A model generated the notes under the pieces. That model had not been told where the DNA came from. It saw only the letters and a program-made list of their open reading frames with translations, and ran no database searches. A stretch of 63,079 nucleotides of DNA from UMGS1975 sp959600905 (GTDB lineage: Bacteria > Bacillota > Clostridia > Christensenellales > QAND01), in contig CAUGNO010000009.1 in the NCBI GenBank assembly GCA_959600905.1, positions 1 to 63,079 on the forward strand, given 5' to 3'. The stretch's first letter is position 1, and each line of letters starts with the position of its first letter. Position numbers and translations under genes: made by a program. Of the stretch, positions 33,029 through 41,973 are shown in pieces.

Positions 33029-34444
33029 ATGGTACGATATGAAGATCCGGCTTTCCAAGCCTCGATGAAGATCAAATTGGATGTTTCCAATATGATGGAA
33101 GAGATTTTGGGAGAAAAGGGATTCCGGGCCGAGCAGTTGCAGGCTCCGATCTTTGCGCAGGCCGCCAAACAGATGACGGCGCAAAAGGAGCAGATGGGTT
33201 TCCGTCAGCTCCCATATACGGATCCGGCGTTGTTGGATGAGATTTTGGAGACAGCGGCAGACATTCGCGGAAAGTTTGATGCGTTTGTCGTACTGGGTAT
33301 CGGCGGTAGCGCGTTGGGGCCGATTGCCGTGCAGCAGGCACTGAACCATATGCGATACAATGAGCTGCCTGCAGAAAGGCGGGGTGGCCCGCGCTTTTAT
33401 GTGGAGGATAACATTGACCCTGCTCGCATGGATGCGCTGTTTGACGTCATCGACATTAAAAAAACCTGCTTTAACGTCATTACAAAATCCGGCAGCACCA
33501 GCGAGACGATGGCTCAGTTTTTGATTATAGCGGATAAGCTGAAAAAAGCGGGCGTGTCTCTTAAGGACAACATGATTGCAACCACGGACAAGGCCAAGGG
33601 CAACCTGATTAAGATTGCCCAGCAGGAAGGGCTGAAAACCTTTGTGATCCCGGATGGCGTAGGCGGCCGGTTCTCCGAGATGACGCCGGTAGGCCTGCTG
33701 GGCGCGGCGGTATGCGGCATCGATATCAAGGAGCTGATTGCAGGGGCTCGCTATATGGACGGCTTGCTGCAAAGCGAAAATGTCATGGAAAATATGGCGT
33801 ATCTGGATGGCGCTTTGCAGTATCTGTGTATGGAAAATGGGGTCAACGTATCCGTCATGATGCCCTATGCCGATTCTCTCAAATATATGTCGGACTGGTA
33901 TGCGCAGCTTTGGGCAGAGTCGCTTGGCAAAAATATAACTCGAGACGGCAAACCGGTGCATGTAGGGCAAACGCCGGTAAAATCATTGGGTGTAACGGAT
34001 CAGCATTCCCAGGTACAACTGTATACGGAAGGGCCGTTTGATAAGGTCGTAACGTTCTTGGCAGTAGAGGATTACGGCACGACGGTGGAGATTCCGCATG
34101 GATACGAGAATATTCCGGATGTATCTTTCTTGGGTGGGCATTCTATGAACGAGCTCATCAGTGCCGAGCAGTTTGCCACGGCCTATGCGCTCAACCGTGC
34201 GGAAAGGCTGAATAAGACCTTCACACTGCCGGCGGTCAATGCTTTTACCATTGGCCAGCTGCTGTATGTATTGGAGGTAGAAACGGCTTATCTGGGTGAA
34301 TTGTATAACATCAACGCTTTTGACCAGCCAGGCGTAGAAGAGGGCAAAAACGCTGCTTATGCGTTGCTGGGCAAACAGGGCTACGATGAAAAACGCAAGG
34401 AAATGGACAAAGCACCGCAGCCCGTTGCAAAATACATTTTGTAA
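33029..34444 (+). CDS. pgi: Glucose-6-phosphate isomerase
   Basis: A 471-residue glycolytic isomerase. The SIS-type motifs VVLGIGGSALGPIAVQ and NVITKSGSTSETMAQ bind phosphate; DGVGGRFSEMTPVGLLGA and a C-terminal GKQGYDEKRK lysine region are family marks. AAAGGAGG precedes the ATG. It has its own promoter and terminator. Size fits the Clostridium/Bacillus type. Confidence 0.96.
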   Translation: MVRYEDPAFQASMKIKLDVSNMMEEILGEKGFRAEQLQAPIFAQAAKQMTAQKEQMGFRQLPYTDPALLDEILETAADIRGKFDAFVVLGIGGSALGPIAVQQALNHMRYNELPAERRGGPRFYVEDNIDPARMDALFDVIDIKKTCFNVITKSGSTSETMAQFLIIADKLKKAGVSLKDNMIATTDKAKGNLIKIAQQEGLKTFVIPDGVGGRFSEMTPVGLLGAAVCGIDIKELIAGARYMDGLLQSENVMENMAYLDGALQYLCMENGVNVSVMMPYADSLKYMSDWYAQLWAESLGKNITRDGKPVHVGQTPVKSLGVTDQHSQVQLYTEGPFDKVVTFLAVEDYGTTVEIPHGYENIPDVSFLGGHSMNELISAEQFATAYALNRAERLNKTFTLPAVNAFTIGQLLYVLEVETAYLGELYNINAFDQPGVEEGKNAAYALLGKQGYDEKRKEMDKAPQPVAKYIL

Positions 34445-34449
34445 AACGA

Positions 34450-34477
34450 AAAGGGCCCCTTCGCAGGGGCTTTTTTT
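34450..34477 (+). terminator. Terminator of pgi
   Basis: GCCCC and GGGGC flank TTCGCA, with seven T residues after the stem. Confidence 0.75.
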
Positions 34478-34547
34478 GTACAATGAAAATGCATAAAAAA
34501 GAGTTTTGATCCGCATATACGATAATATAGAAACAGGAGGAAACAAG

Positions 34548-34997
34548 ATGATCTCATTACAGCCTGTAACCAAGGAAAATTATGAGGACTGTTGCAGATT
34601 GCAGGTAGCAAAGGGCCAGGAGGAATATGTGGCACCCAACGTGTTTTCATTGGCACAAAGCAAATATTTGCCGGAACGTATACCAGTGGCCATCTATTGG
34701 GATAAGACAATGATTGGGTTTGGCTTATACGGCATTGATACCGAACGAAACGAAAATTGGATCTTCCGGTTTATGCTTGGCAGACAATACCAAGGGAAAG
34801 GATGGGGTAAGCAGGCCTTTGTCGCGTTTTTGGAAATGGTATGTGCAAGGGCTGGGTATAATGCGGTATATTTGAGCGTAAACCTAGAAAATAGAACGTC
34901 GCAGCACATGTATCGCTCCTTTGGATTTGAGGATACAGGGAAGATGTATTGCCCAGAAGAGAAGATCATGAAGAAAATGATAGGTGCTAAAAAATGA
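34548..34997 (+). CDS. GNAT-family N-acetyltransferase (spermine/spermidine-type)
   Basis: A 149-residue acetyl-CoA-dependent transferase. The CoA-binding loop is RQYQGKGWGKQAF, and LSVNLENRTSQHMYRSFGFE is the C-terminal GNAT signature. The start MISLQPVTKENYEDCCRLQV with EEYVAPNVFSLAQ recalls BltD/PaiA-like polyamine acetyltransferases. ATG 34548 follows AGGAGG; an ATG-free upstream extension is rejected. The substrate call is weaker than the fold call. Confidence 0.85.
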   Translation: MISLQPVTKENYEDCCRLQVAKGQEEYVAPNVFSLAQSKYLPERIPVAIYWDKTMIGFGLYGIDTERNENWIFRFMLGRQYQGKGWGKQAFVAFLEMVCARAGYNAVYLSVNLENRTSQHMYRSFGFEDTGKMYCPEEKIMKKMIGAKK

Positions 34998-35081
34998 CAG
35001 AGTACTATGCGTGAAATTAACAATGCTAAGGGAATGGCTATGATATAATGGAGCTACCCAAAGAGAAAGGTGGGTGGAACC

Positions 35082-35564
35082 ATGACTTTGATAGACTGGA
35101 TTGCGCTGGGCGTGATGCTTTTGGGCGTGATCCTGCTGATTGTAGAGGTGTATGCGCCGGGGTTTGGGCTGCCGGGCCTGGCTGGTCTGCTGTTTTGCGC
35201 GGCAGGGATTGCGATGTTTGCCGATACTTGGGGGCAAGCTGCCGCCGCGTTTACCATCATTGCAGTCATCGTGGCGGCCGCGTTTGGATTTACCTTATAT
35301 TCTGCCTCAAAAGGACGGCTTTCACGGTCTAAACTGATATTAAACGACGCTGTAACGGAAAAAGCCGGATATGCGGATTTTGATGCATTGGGAGACTGGG
35401 TAGGAAAGCAAGGCGTTGCGATTTCTCCGCTGCGCCCGGCAGGCGTTGTAGAGATAGAAGGGAAACGGCTGGATGTTGTGACCCGCGGTGAATTTTTGGC
35501 AGAGGGCGAATCTGTCCGCATCGCACAGGTGCAGGGACGGCAGGTTATCGTCTGCCGTATATAA
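35082..35564 (+). CDS. nfeD: NfeD-like membrane protein
   Basis: A 160-residue protein with three or four hydrophobic segments (MTLIDWIALGVMLLGVILLI at the start, with EVYAPGFGLPG after it) and a C-terminal OB-fold domain with LRPAGVVEIEGKRLDVVTRG and FLAEGESVRI. NfeD proteins pair with flotillin-like scaffold proteins, and floA follows 20 bp downstream. The start MTLIDW is preferred; a GTG four codons earlier is an alternative. Confidence 0.9.
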   Translation: MTLIDWIALGVMLLGVILLIVEVYAPGFGLPGLAGLLFCAAGIAMFADTWGQAAAAFTIIAVIVAAAFGFTLYSASKGRLSRSKLILNDAVTEKAGYADFDALGDWVGKQGVAISPLRPAGVVEIEGKRLDVVTRGEFLAEGESVRIAQVQGRQVIVCRI

Positions 35565-35584
35565 ACACAAGAAAGGAAAGGGAC

Positions 35585-36580
35585 ATGTATTTAGAGGATA
35601 TGATTGGGCCGATTTTGATTGGCGCAGCCATCTTGGTTGTTTTGATTCTATTTTTTACCTTTGTGCCGTTGCGGTTGTATATCAGTGCGCTGGCAGCAGG
35701 GGTAAAGGTCAATATTTTTACGCTGGTGGGCATGAAACTGAGAAATGTAAAGCCCGCCCGCATTATCCTACCGATGATCAAGGCGACAAAGGCGGGGCTG
35801 GATGTGACCATCAATATGCTGGAAACGCATTATTTGGCAGGCGGCAATGTAGATAAGGTCATCGATGCGCTTATTGCGGCGCAAAGAGCCAATATTCCCC
35901 TGGAATTTGGCAAGGCACAGGCGATCGATCTGGCTGGCCGCGATGTGTTGCAGGCGGTACAGATGTCTGTCAATCCTAAGGTGATTGAAACGCCGATCGT
36001 GGCGGCCATTGCAAAGGACGGCATAGAGCTCAGGGCCAAAGCGCGGGTTACAGTGCGTGCCAATATCGATAGGCTTGTCGGCGGCGCCGGGGAAGAGACG
36101 GTGATTGCGCGCGTAGGCGAGGGCATTGTTACCACAGTGGGTTCGTCAGATTCCCATAAGGCGGTGCTGGAAAATCCCGATTTGATTTCCCGTACCGTTT
36201 TGAACAAAGGCTTGGATGCAGGCACTGCATTTGAGATCTTATCCATTGACATTGCGGATGTGGATGTGGGGCGCAACGTAGGCGCACAGCTGCAGATGGA
36301 CCAGGCTGAGGCAGACCGCCGTATTGCGCAGGCAAAAGCGGAAGAACGCAGGGCCATGGCTGTGGCGAGGGAGCAGGAAATGAAGGCGTCTGTACAGGAA
36401 ATGCGCGCTAAGGTTGTAGAGGCGGAGGCCGATGTGCCGAAAGCAATGGCACAGGCGCTGCGGGAAGGCAAGCTGGGTGTAATGGATTATTACCAGATGC
36501 AAAATGTCATTTCCGATACCGAGATGCGGCAGTCCATTGCCGATGCGGGCAAGGATGAAACGCCAACTGTGGAGAAATAG
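35585..36580 (+). CDS. floA: Flotillin-like protein FloA
   Basis: A 331-residue membrane scaffold protein of functional membrane microdomains. A hydrophobic hairpin occupies about residues 5-50; the SPFH-like domain includes AQRANIPLEFGKAQAIDLAG, and the C-terminal helical part is rich in Ala and Glu (QAEADRRIAQAKAEERRAMA). AAGAAAGGAAAGG precedes the ATG. It lies between nfeD and a coiled-coil membrane protein in one operon. Confidence 0.95.
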   Translation: MYLEDMIGPILIGAAILVVLILFFTFVPLRLYISALAAGVKVNIFTLVGMKLRNVKPARIILPMIKATKAGLDVTINMLETHYLAGGNVDKVIDALIAAQRANIPLEFGKAQAIDLAGRDVLQAVQMSVNPKVIETPIVAAIAKDGIELRAKARVTVRANIDRLVGGAGEETVIARVGEGIVTTVGSSDSHKAVLENPDLISRTVLNKGLDAGTAFEILSIDIADVDVGRNVGAQLQMDQAEADRRIAQAKAEERRAMAVAREQEMKASVQEMRAKVVEAEADVPKAMAQALREGKLGVMDYYQMQNVISDTEMRQSIADAGKDETPTVEK

Positions 36581-36583
36581 TGC

Positions 36584-37096
36584 ATGGAAGTAATCATCGT
36601 TCTATTCTTTTTGTTTCTGGTTTCCAGCCTGGGAGAGAGCAAGAAGAAAGCAAAACAAAAACGTCAAGCAGAGCAGCGGGTGTTCCGCCAGATGCAGGAG
36701 GAACTGGAGCGTGAACAGGAAGAGGCGGCACGGCGTATGAGTGCGGGCGAGGGCGAACAGCGCCAAACAGAATTGGAGCGCGAAGCGGCCATACATGTAG
36801 TGCAGGCTGCGGCACATCAGGCCGCAGAGGCAGAGATTTATCGACAGGTTGCCTTTGCCCACGCCACTGAAGAGAGCTCTGCCTGCACAGAAAACTGGCA
36901 GGAAGAGGTACGCCTGCATGCACGCCCGCAGCCCATGGGTAACAACCGGCCGATGGAGAATAAAACGCCCCAAGGGGGTAAACGCTATAACCCATATGCC
37001 AAACTGTTTACCGCAGAGGGCGTGCGAAACGGCATCATCCTTTCGGAAGTACTGGGCACACGCGGTGGACGGTTTGGAAAACGTATAGGACGGTAA
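36584..37096 (+). CDS. Membrane-anchored coiled-coil protein, flotillin operon
   Basis: A 170-residue protein with one N-terminal membrane segment (MEVIIVLFFLFLVSSL) followed by a highly charged helix (KKKAKQKRQAEQRVFRQMQE) and a basic C-terminus. It starts 3 bp after floA, so it belongs to the nfeD-floA unit. No family is recognised; the layout suggests a cytoplasmic coiled coil tethered at the membrane that may interact with the flotillin. That role is inference. Confidence 0.7.
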   Translation: MEVIIVLFFLFLVSSLGESKKKAKQKRQAEQRVFRQMQEELEREQEEAARRMSAGEGEQRQTELEREAAIHVVQAAAHQAAEAEIYRQVAFAHATEESSACTENWQEEVRLHARPQPMGNNRPMENKTPQGGKRYNPYAKLFTAEGVRNGIILSEVLGTRGGRFGKRIGR

Positions 37097-37100
37097 GACG

Positions 37101-37131
37101 AGGATCCGGAATGATTTCCGGATCCTTTTCT
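37101..37131 (+). terminator. Terminator of the nfeD-floA operon
   Basis: GGATCCGGAA and TTCCGGATCC form a perfect stem followed by TTTTCTTTT. Confidence 0.8.
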
Positions 37132-37203
37132 TTTGCAACAAGGGACAAAAAGTAGGCAAACTCCGTAAAATATGATATGATGCTTGAAATTAGGAGGCCC
37201 AAA

Positions 37204-37836
37204 ATGGCAATTACGGAGATTCGGCCGGCGGTGTGCATGGCATGCGGGCATAAGCAGAGCGTGCTGGATGTACGCCAAATCAATGTGCAGAAAAGACCGG
37301 AGATCAAACAAAAAATATTGCAGGGAACGCTGTTTCCCATGCATTGTCGTGCATGCGGCGCGGTGCTGGAAAAGGTGCAGAATTGTTTGTATATCGATCC
37401 TGCGCTCCCGCTGCTGTTAGAATTGGCAGCGCCGGGAGAGCCATGCCGCCTGCAAGAGGTGCAGGAAGGTCTGGGGGACACAAAAGCGATCATCCGAGTG
37501 GTGCGTACGCCAGAGGATATGGCGGAAAAACTGCGCATTTTCGATTGTGGCCTGGATGACCGTGTCGTGGAGATCGTTCGTCTGTTGATGGTTACGCAGC
37601 TAACGGAGCAGACTCCTGATCTTTTGGAGAGCAGCCCGGTATTTTCCGCGCCGCATGGTGAACCGCAGCTGACCTGCCTGTGCCATGACGGCAGCGAAAG
37701 GGTCTGCCCGATTACCAGAAAGCTGCAATCTGAAATTTATACGCAGTATTTGGCAGACAGGGAGGCACAAGATACGTTGGTGGTGGATAGCGCCTGGGTA
37801 TATCGGCTTTTGTTATCGCAGAAAGGAAGAGCATAG
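37204..37836 (+). CDS. CpXC-domain protein, first of a tandem pair
   Basis: A 210-residue protein. Two zinc-ribbon-like cysteine pairs occur near the N-terminus: AVCMACGHKQ and MHCRACGAVL. Later text RVVRTPEDMAEKLRIFDCGL followed by DDRVVEIVRLLM is shared with the next gene. This matches the CpXC family, function unknown. ATG 37204 follows AGGAGG 7 nt upstream. Confidence 0.75.
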   Translation: MAITEIRPAVCMACGHKQSVLDVRQINVQKRPEIKQKILQGTLFPMHCRACGAVLEKVQNCLYIDPALPLLLELAAPGEPCRLQEVQEGLGDTKAIIRVVRTPEDMAEKLRIFDCGLDDRVVEIVRLLMVTQLTEQTPDLLESSPVFSAPHGEPQLTCLCHDGSERVCPITRKLQSEIYTQYLADREAQDTLVVDSAWVYRLLLSQKGRA

Positions 37837-37841
37837 CAACG

Positions 37842-38465
37842 ATGCAAGCAAAAGAAGAAATGGGGATTGTCTGCCCCCATTGCGGCCGCGTGCAAAAGGT
37901 AACGCGCTGGCATTTGGTAAATTTGGAATCTGAACCGTTGGCAAAGCTTAGAGCGTTCAAGGGAACCCTATTCAAGGTGCCCTGCGAAGCATGCGGGAAA
38001 ACGATGCAGTTTCAGTATCCCTGTGTGTTTTTAGATGAAACGCACCGCGCTTTGCTGTATCTTTGTCCGGAGGACGTAGAGCAGGATACGCAAACGCTTT
38101 CCGCACTTCCGCCCCAGGAGGGGTATAAGCTGAGGCTGATTCGCACACCGGAAGAGCTGGCGGAAAAGCTGCAGATTTTGGAATGTGGCCTAGAGGATAC
38201 GGTGATAGAGCTGGTAAAGGTGTTTTATTTTATGCAGTTCCATGCGCAATACCCGCAAGAAACGGTAGAACGTGTATTGTTTTCGCAGCAACCATCACCT
38301 TGTATCCGTATGGTTTGTAAAAGCGGCCAGACATATGAACTTCCCCTGCAGCAAACATATTATAAAAAAGTACAGACACAGTATCAGGAACGAATCTGGA
38401 AACGTTGCGGCCTGGGTATGCAGTGTATAGATGCCGCGTGGGCCAGCGGGGTTTTGGAGCTGTAA
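37842..38465 (+). CDS. CpXC-domain protein, second of a tandem pair
   Basis: A 207-residue paralogue of the preceding protein. Cysteine pairs are IVCPHCGRVQ and VPCEACGKTM; LIRTPEELAEKLQILECGLE aligns with the corresponding segment of the first copy. It starts 5 bp after its paralogue. Together they look like a recently duplicated zinc-ribbon pair of unknown role. Confidence 0.75.
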   Translation: MQAKEEMGIVCPHCGRVQKVTRWHLVNLESEPLAKLRAFKGTLFKVPCEACGKTMQFQYPCVFLDETHRALLYLCPEDVEQDTQTLSALPPQEGYKLRLIRTPEELAEKLQILECGLEDTVIELVKVFYFMQFHAQYPQETVERVLFSQQPSPCIRMVCKSGQTYELPLQQTYYKKVQTQYQERIWKRCGLGMQCIDAAWASGVLEL

Positions 38466-38466
38466 G

Positions 38467-39288
38467 ATGAAAATCATTGACGCACATTTGCATTTTTGGC
38501 CGGGAGAGCCATACTTTGATGAAATTGCACTGGCTGCAAAGCACCAAAATACGGAGAAGCATCTCTATGAGCAGTACCAAGCGCATGAGATTACGATGGG
38601 CATTGTAATGGGCAACGATACGCTGGAAAAAGAACGGCATCGATACCCTTCCTATTTACGGTATTGCATCGGGCTAGACAGCAATTTTGTTGCGCAGCAT
38701 TCATTGCAGAGCGCGGTGGATCAGGTAGAATGGCATCTACAGCAGCCAGGATGCGTTGGCATCAAGCTGTATCCAGGATATTGCCGCGGTTATGTATCGG
38801 ACAAGCAGTATCGACCGTATTATGAACTGGCGCGCCAATATCGAAAGCCGGTAGCGATCCATACAGGTGCTACGGCAGGTGCGGAAGCATGCCTGAAATA
38901 CAGCCATCCAATGACGGTGGATGAGATCGCAACGGAATATGCAGACGTGCAGTTCGTACTGTGCCATTTTGGCAGCCCTTGGGTACAGGACGCGGCTGCT
39001 GTGATGGCCAAAAATGAAAATGTGGCGGCGGACCTATCCGGCCTTTTGGAAGGATGCCCGGAGCTTTCTACCCTTTGGAAGGAACAAAGCGCATTTTTTG
39101 CCTATCTAAAAATGTGGATGGCTTATTTAGGACGGTATGACAGCTTAATGTTTGGAACGGATTGGCCGCTGGTGAACCTGCCACTGTATATTCGCTTTAT
39201 TCAAAGGCTGGTGCCGGAGCAAGTCTGGAAGAAGGTATTCTTTGATAATGCAAACCGCATCTATCAGTTGCATCTTGATAAGCAATGA
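38467..39288 (+). CDS. Amidohydrolase-2 family protein
   Basis: A 273-residue TIM-barrel hydrolase. Metal ligands fit IIDAHLHFWPG, KPVAIHTGAT, FVLCHFGSPW and LMFGTDWPLVN. Amidohydrolase-2 members include decarboxylases and lactonases; the substrate is unknown. ATG 38467 directly follows the CpXC stop, so the three genes probably form one operon. Confidence 0.85.
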   Translation: MKIIDAHLHFWPGEPYFDEIALAAKHQNTEKHLYEQYQAHEITMGIVMGNDTLEKERHRYPSYLRYCIGLDSNFVAQHSLQSAVDQVEWHLQQPGCVGIKLYPGYCRGYVSDKQYRPYYELARQYRKPVAIHTGATAGAEACLKYSHPMTVDEIATEYADVQFVLCHFGSPWVQDAAAVMAKNENVAADLSGLLEGCPELSTLWKEQSAFFAYLKMWMAYLGRYDSLMFGTDWPLVNLPLYIRFIQRLVPEQVWKKVFFDNANRIYQLHLDKQ

Positions 39289-39310
39289 GTGCATCGTATG
39301 GCATTGCGAT

Positions 39311-39346
39311 AACGCGCCGGTTGCGTAAAAGCAGCGGCGTGTTTTT
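39311..39346 (+). terminator. Terminator of the CpXC-amidohydrolase operon
   Basis: CGCGCCG and CGGCGTG (one G-U pair) flank a long loop, followed by five T residues. Confidence 0.5.
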
Positions 39347-39349
39347 GCA

Positions 39350-39708
39350 TAGGGCCCATTCAAAGACGATAAGGAGCCGACTTTTTCTGTAAAATCGTAC
39401 TCATATTGCTTGACAAAGCAACAATGAGGAGTAAAATTGAGTTAGAAAAAGCTAATTAAAATATGAAAGCTTGCTGAAAGATTTCGCAGAACTAGAGAGT
39501 TTTGCTGAATTTGAGTGAGTAAATTTCTGAATAAATTATAAAGTAGCGATGATTTTTTGAATGTAGAGTGCTTGAAAGCCTCGCTGATTTTTAGCTTTAT
39601 TATATTGATTTGATGTTTACAAGCATATCATTGATTTATCAGATTATGTAACCACAGTATATTTCTTTAAAAGATACAAAAGAACAAAAAGGAATCTTAC
39701 TATCTATT
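39350..39708. other. AT-rich non-coding block
   Basis: Between the terminator and the DUF362 promoter the sequence is strongly AT-rich, unlike its neighbours, with no credible gene. Short repeats such as TTGCTGAAAGATTTCGC and TTTTGCTGAATTTGAG recur loosely. It may be a long upstream regulatory region, a small RNA locus or decayed foreign DNA; nothing in the sequence decides this. Confidence 0.4.
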
Positions 39709-39737
39709 TTGACATGTATATCATAAAGATTTATGAT
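39709..39737 (+). promoter_or_regulatory. Strong promoter of the DUF362 gene
   Basis: TTGACA, a 17-nt spacer and TATGAT. The leader that follows contains a small hairpin (GTGTTG/CAACAC near 39756-39772) and then AAGGAG before the start. Confidence 0.7.
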
Positions 39738-39795
39738 AGTACATAGGTAAGTCTCGTGTTGCGCTGCAACACAAATACAAAGTAAGGAGCGATGT

Positions 39796-40665
39796 ATGAT
39801 GGAAAAGGCCAAGGTGTTTTTCACAAAAGAGATTACGCCGGAAACGATGATCAAAATGTACAAGGCATTGGGCGTAGAGCTGCCTGGCAAAGTGGCCGTT
39901 AAGGTGCACTCCGGGGAGGTTGGAAACCAAAACTTTATCCGTCCCTCTTTCATGAAGCCGATGGTGGATCATGTGAAAGGTACGATTGTAGAGTGTAATG
40001 CGGCCTATGAAGGTAAGCGCAATACCACGGATGCTCACTGGGAAACGATGAAGCTGCACGGATGGACGGACATCGCTCCGGTAGACATTATGGATGAAGA
40101 GGGCGAGATGGAGTTGCCCGTGCCCGAGGGGAAACGCATTCAGGTAAACTATGTTGGTGCGCACCTGGCAAATTATGATTCCATGTTGGTGCTTTCGCAT
40201 TTTAAGGGGCATCCGATGGGCGGTTTTGGCGGTGCTCTAAAGAATATCTCCATCGGGATCGCATCTTCCCACGGCAAGGCATACATTCATGGCTCGGGAA
40301 AACCAGAAGAGATCTGGACGGGCGATCATGATTCTTTCCTGGAATCCATGGCAGATGCAGATAAATCCATTGTCAAGCATTTTGGCGATAAGATTGCCTT
40401 TATCAATGTGATGCGCAATATGTCGGTAGACTGCGACTGTGTGGCAAAGGCGGCGGATCCCTGCATGAAGGATATCGGCATCTTGGCTTCTTTAGATCCA
40501 GTGGCGCTGGATCAAGCGTGCATTGATATGGTCTATCAATCCGATGATCCGGGCAAAGCAGAGCTCATTGAACGCATAGAATCGCGGAACGGCACGCTGA
40601 CCATCAAGGCGGCCGAGGCGGTAGGCGTTGGCACCAGGGAATATGAACTGGTGAATGTGGACTGA
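39796..40665 (+). CDS. DUF362-domain protein
   Basis: A 289-residue cytoplasmic protein. Family text includes KVAVKVHSGEVGNQNFIRP, SMLVLSHFKGHPMGGFGGAL and LASLDPVALDQACIDMVYQ. A short Cys cluster (VDCDCVAKAADPC) replaces the full ferredoxin domain that many DUF362 proteins carry. An iron-sulphur or metal role has been proposed for the family but is not established. ATG 39796 or 39799 are both possible. Single gene with strong promoter and terminator. Confidence 0.88.
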   Translation: MMEKAKVFFTKEITPETMIKMYKALGVELPGKVAVKVHSGEVGNQNFIRPSFMKPMVDHVKGTIVECNAAYEGKRNTTDAHWETMKLHGWTDIAPVDIMDEEGEMELPVPEGKRIQVNYVGAHLANYDSMLVLSHFKGHPMGGFGGALKNISIGIASSHGKAYIHGSGKPEEIWTGDHDSFLESMADADKSIVKHFGDKIAFINVMRNMSVDCDCVAKAADPCMKDIGILASLDPVALDQACIDMVYQSDDPGKAELIERIESRNGTLTIKAAEAVGVGTREYELVNVD

Positions 40666-40671
40666 TATGGC

Positions 40672-40703
40672 AAAAAGAGGCATGCGTCGGCATGCCTCTT
40701 TTT
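40672..40703 (+). terminator. Terminator of the DUF362 gene
   Basis: AAAAAGAGGCATGC and GCATGCCTCTTTTT with a GTCG loop. Confidence 0.85.
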
Positions 40704-40768
40704 GATTGCCTTTGCTAGGCATTTGCTGATAAATACGATAAGATAAGCATTGGCTAGGGAGGCATAGG

Positions 40769-41884
40769 ATGAAACAGATCCACATCGGTACGATCATTGC
40801 AGAGAAAAGAAAACAAAGAGGTTTGACCCAGCAGGCCTTGGCTGAGCATGTAGGCATCTCTAAACCTGCGGTATCCAAATGGGAAAGCGGGCAGAGCTAT
40901 CCGGACATTGAATTGTTGCCGGTGCTGGCCTCTTTTTTTGACTGCACAGTAGATGAACTGCTGGGCTATGAGCCGCAGCTATCGCGGGAGGAGGTGCAGG
41001 CGCTGTATGCAAAGCTATCGGCGGAATTTGTCAGCCAACCGTTTGAACAGGTATATCAAAAAAGCCGTGCGCTGCTAAAACAGTATTTTTCTTGCTGGGT
41101 GCTTCAATTTTATATAGCGCTTTTATGGATCAACCATGCAGACCTTCAAGGCGATCAGCAAAGGGCAAAAGCCATGTATTTGGAAGCGCTGGCAGTACTC
41201 AAACGGGTGGAAAAGGGCAGCGAGGATACGGTTTTATCCAGACAAGCGTTGCAGTTGCAGGCATTTTGTCATTTGGCGGCGGATCAGCCAAAGCAGGCCA
41301 TAGAGCTATTGGGGGATATTGTGGAAATGCCTATGCAGACAGAAATATTATTGGCCAAGGCATATTTTGCGGAAGGGGATAGGCAGCGCGTCCGTGAGCT
41401 GCTTCAGCAATATATGTATGAAAATTTGATGGGTATTTTGGATGCTTCGCCGGATCTATTGGCTGCATATTTGGATGAACCTCTAAAGGCGGAGCAATTT
41501 TATCAACGCATACTAACTTTGGGGCAGGCGCTGGGGGCGGATACGATGCACCCAAGCAAATTCATTCCCATTTATATGGTAGGATGCCAGATGTTCTTAC
41601 AAAATGGAAAAGAAGAAAAAGCTGCAGAAGCACTGGAACGGTATTTAGATCTGGCCTATTATGGCAGCGAATTGGGATGGCGCTTGCAGGGCAGCGATTT
41701 ATTTGATTGCTTAGAGCCCTATTTCCACTCCAGATTGCTGGGAAATATCGCACCTCGAGATGGACGGTTTATTGAAAACATTCTCATCGGCTATGTAGAG
41801 GGAACACCGTTGCTGTCTACGCTATGTGAACGTCCGAATCTCCAAACGAAACTGCAACGATTGAAGGATTTGCAGAAAAAATAA
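40769..41884 (+). CDS. XRE-family regulator with C-terminal TPR-like domain
   Basis: A 371-residue protein. The N-terminal helix-turn-helix is clear: RGLTQQALAEHVGISKPAVS followed by KWESGQSYPD. The rest is all-helical with repeated Leu/Ala-rich segments, typical of regulators whose TPR-like domain senses a peptide or partner. Target genes are unknown; the gene stands alone, convergent with thiT. Confidence 0.88.
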   Translation: MKQIHIGTIIAEKRKQRGLTQQALAEHVGISKPAVSKWESGQSYPDIELLPVLASFFDCTVDELLGYEPQLSREEVQALYAKLSAEFVSQPFEQVYQKSRALLKQYFSCWVLQFYIALLWINHADLQGDQQRAKAMYLEALAVLKRVEKGSEDTVLSRQALQLQAFCHLAADQPKQAIELLGDIVEMPMQTEILLAKAYFAEGDRQRVRELLQQYMYENLMGILDASPDLLAAYLDEPLKAEQFYQRILTLGQALGADTMHPSKFIPIYMVGCQMFLQNGKEEKAAEALERYLDLAYYGSELGWRLQGSDLFDCLEPYFHSRLLGNIAPRDGRFIENILIGYVEGTPLLSTLCERPNLQTKLQRLKDLQKK

Positions 41885-41930
41885 CGAATTTTGTGGGAAA
41901 GCTATTTTGTCTATGCAATGGCTATAAAAC

Positions 41931-41964
41931 AAAAAGGCCCTGCAAGGAATTCTCTTGCAGGGCC
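41931..41964 (-). terminator. Terminator of thiT
   Basis: GGCCCTGCAAG and CTTGCAGGGCC form a perfect stem with a T run on the minus strand. Confidence 0.8.
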
Positions 41965-41973
41965 AAGGCTTTT

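Noticed and set aside
33008..33970. 320-codon minus-strand frame opposite pgi
   Set aside because: It mirrors pgi codons and has no translation signal.
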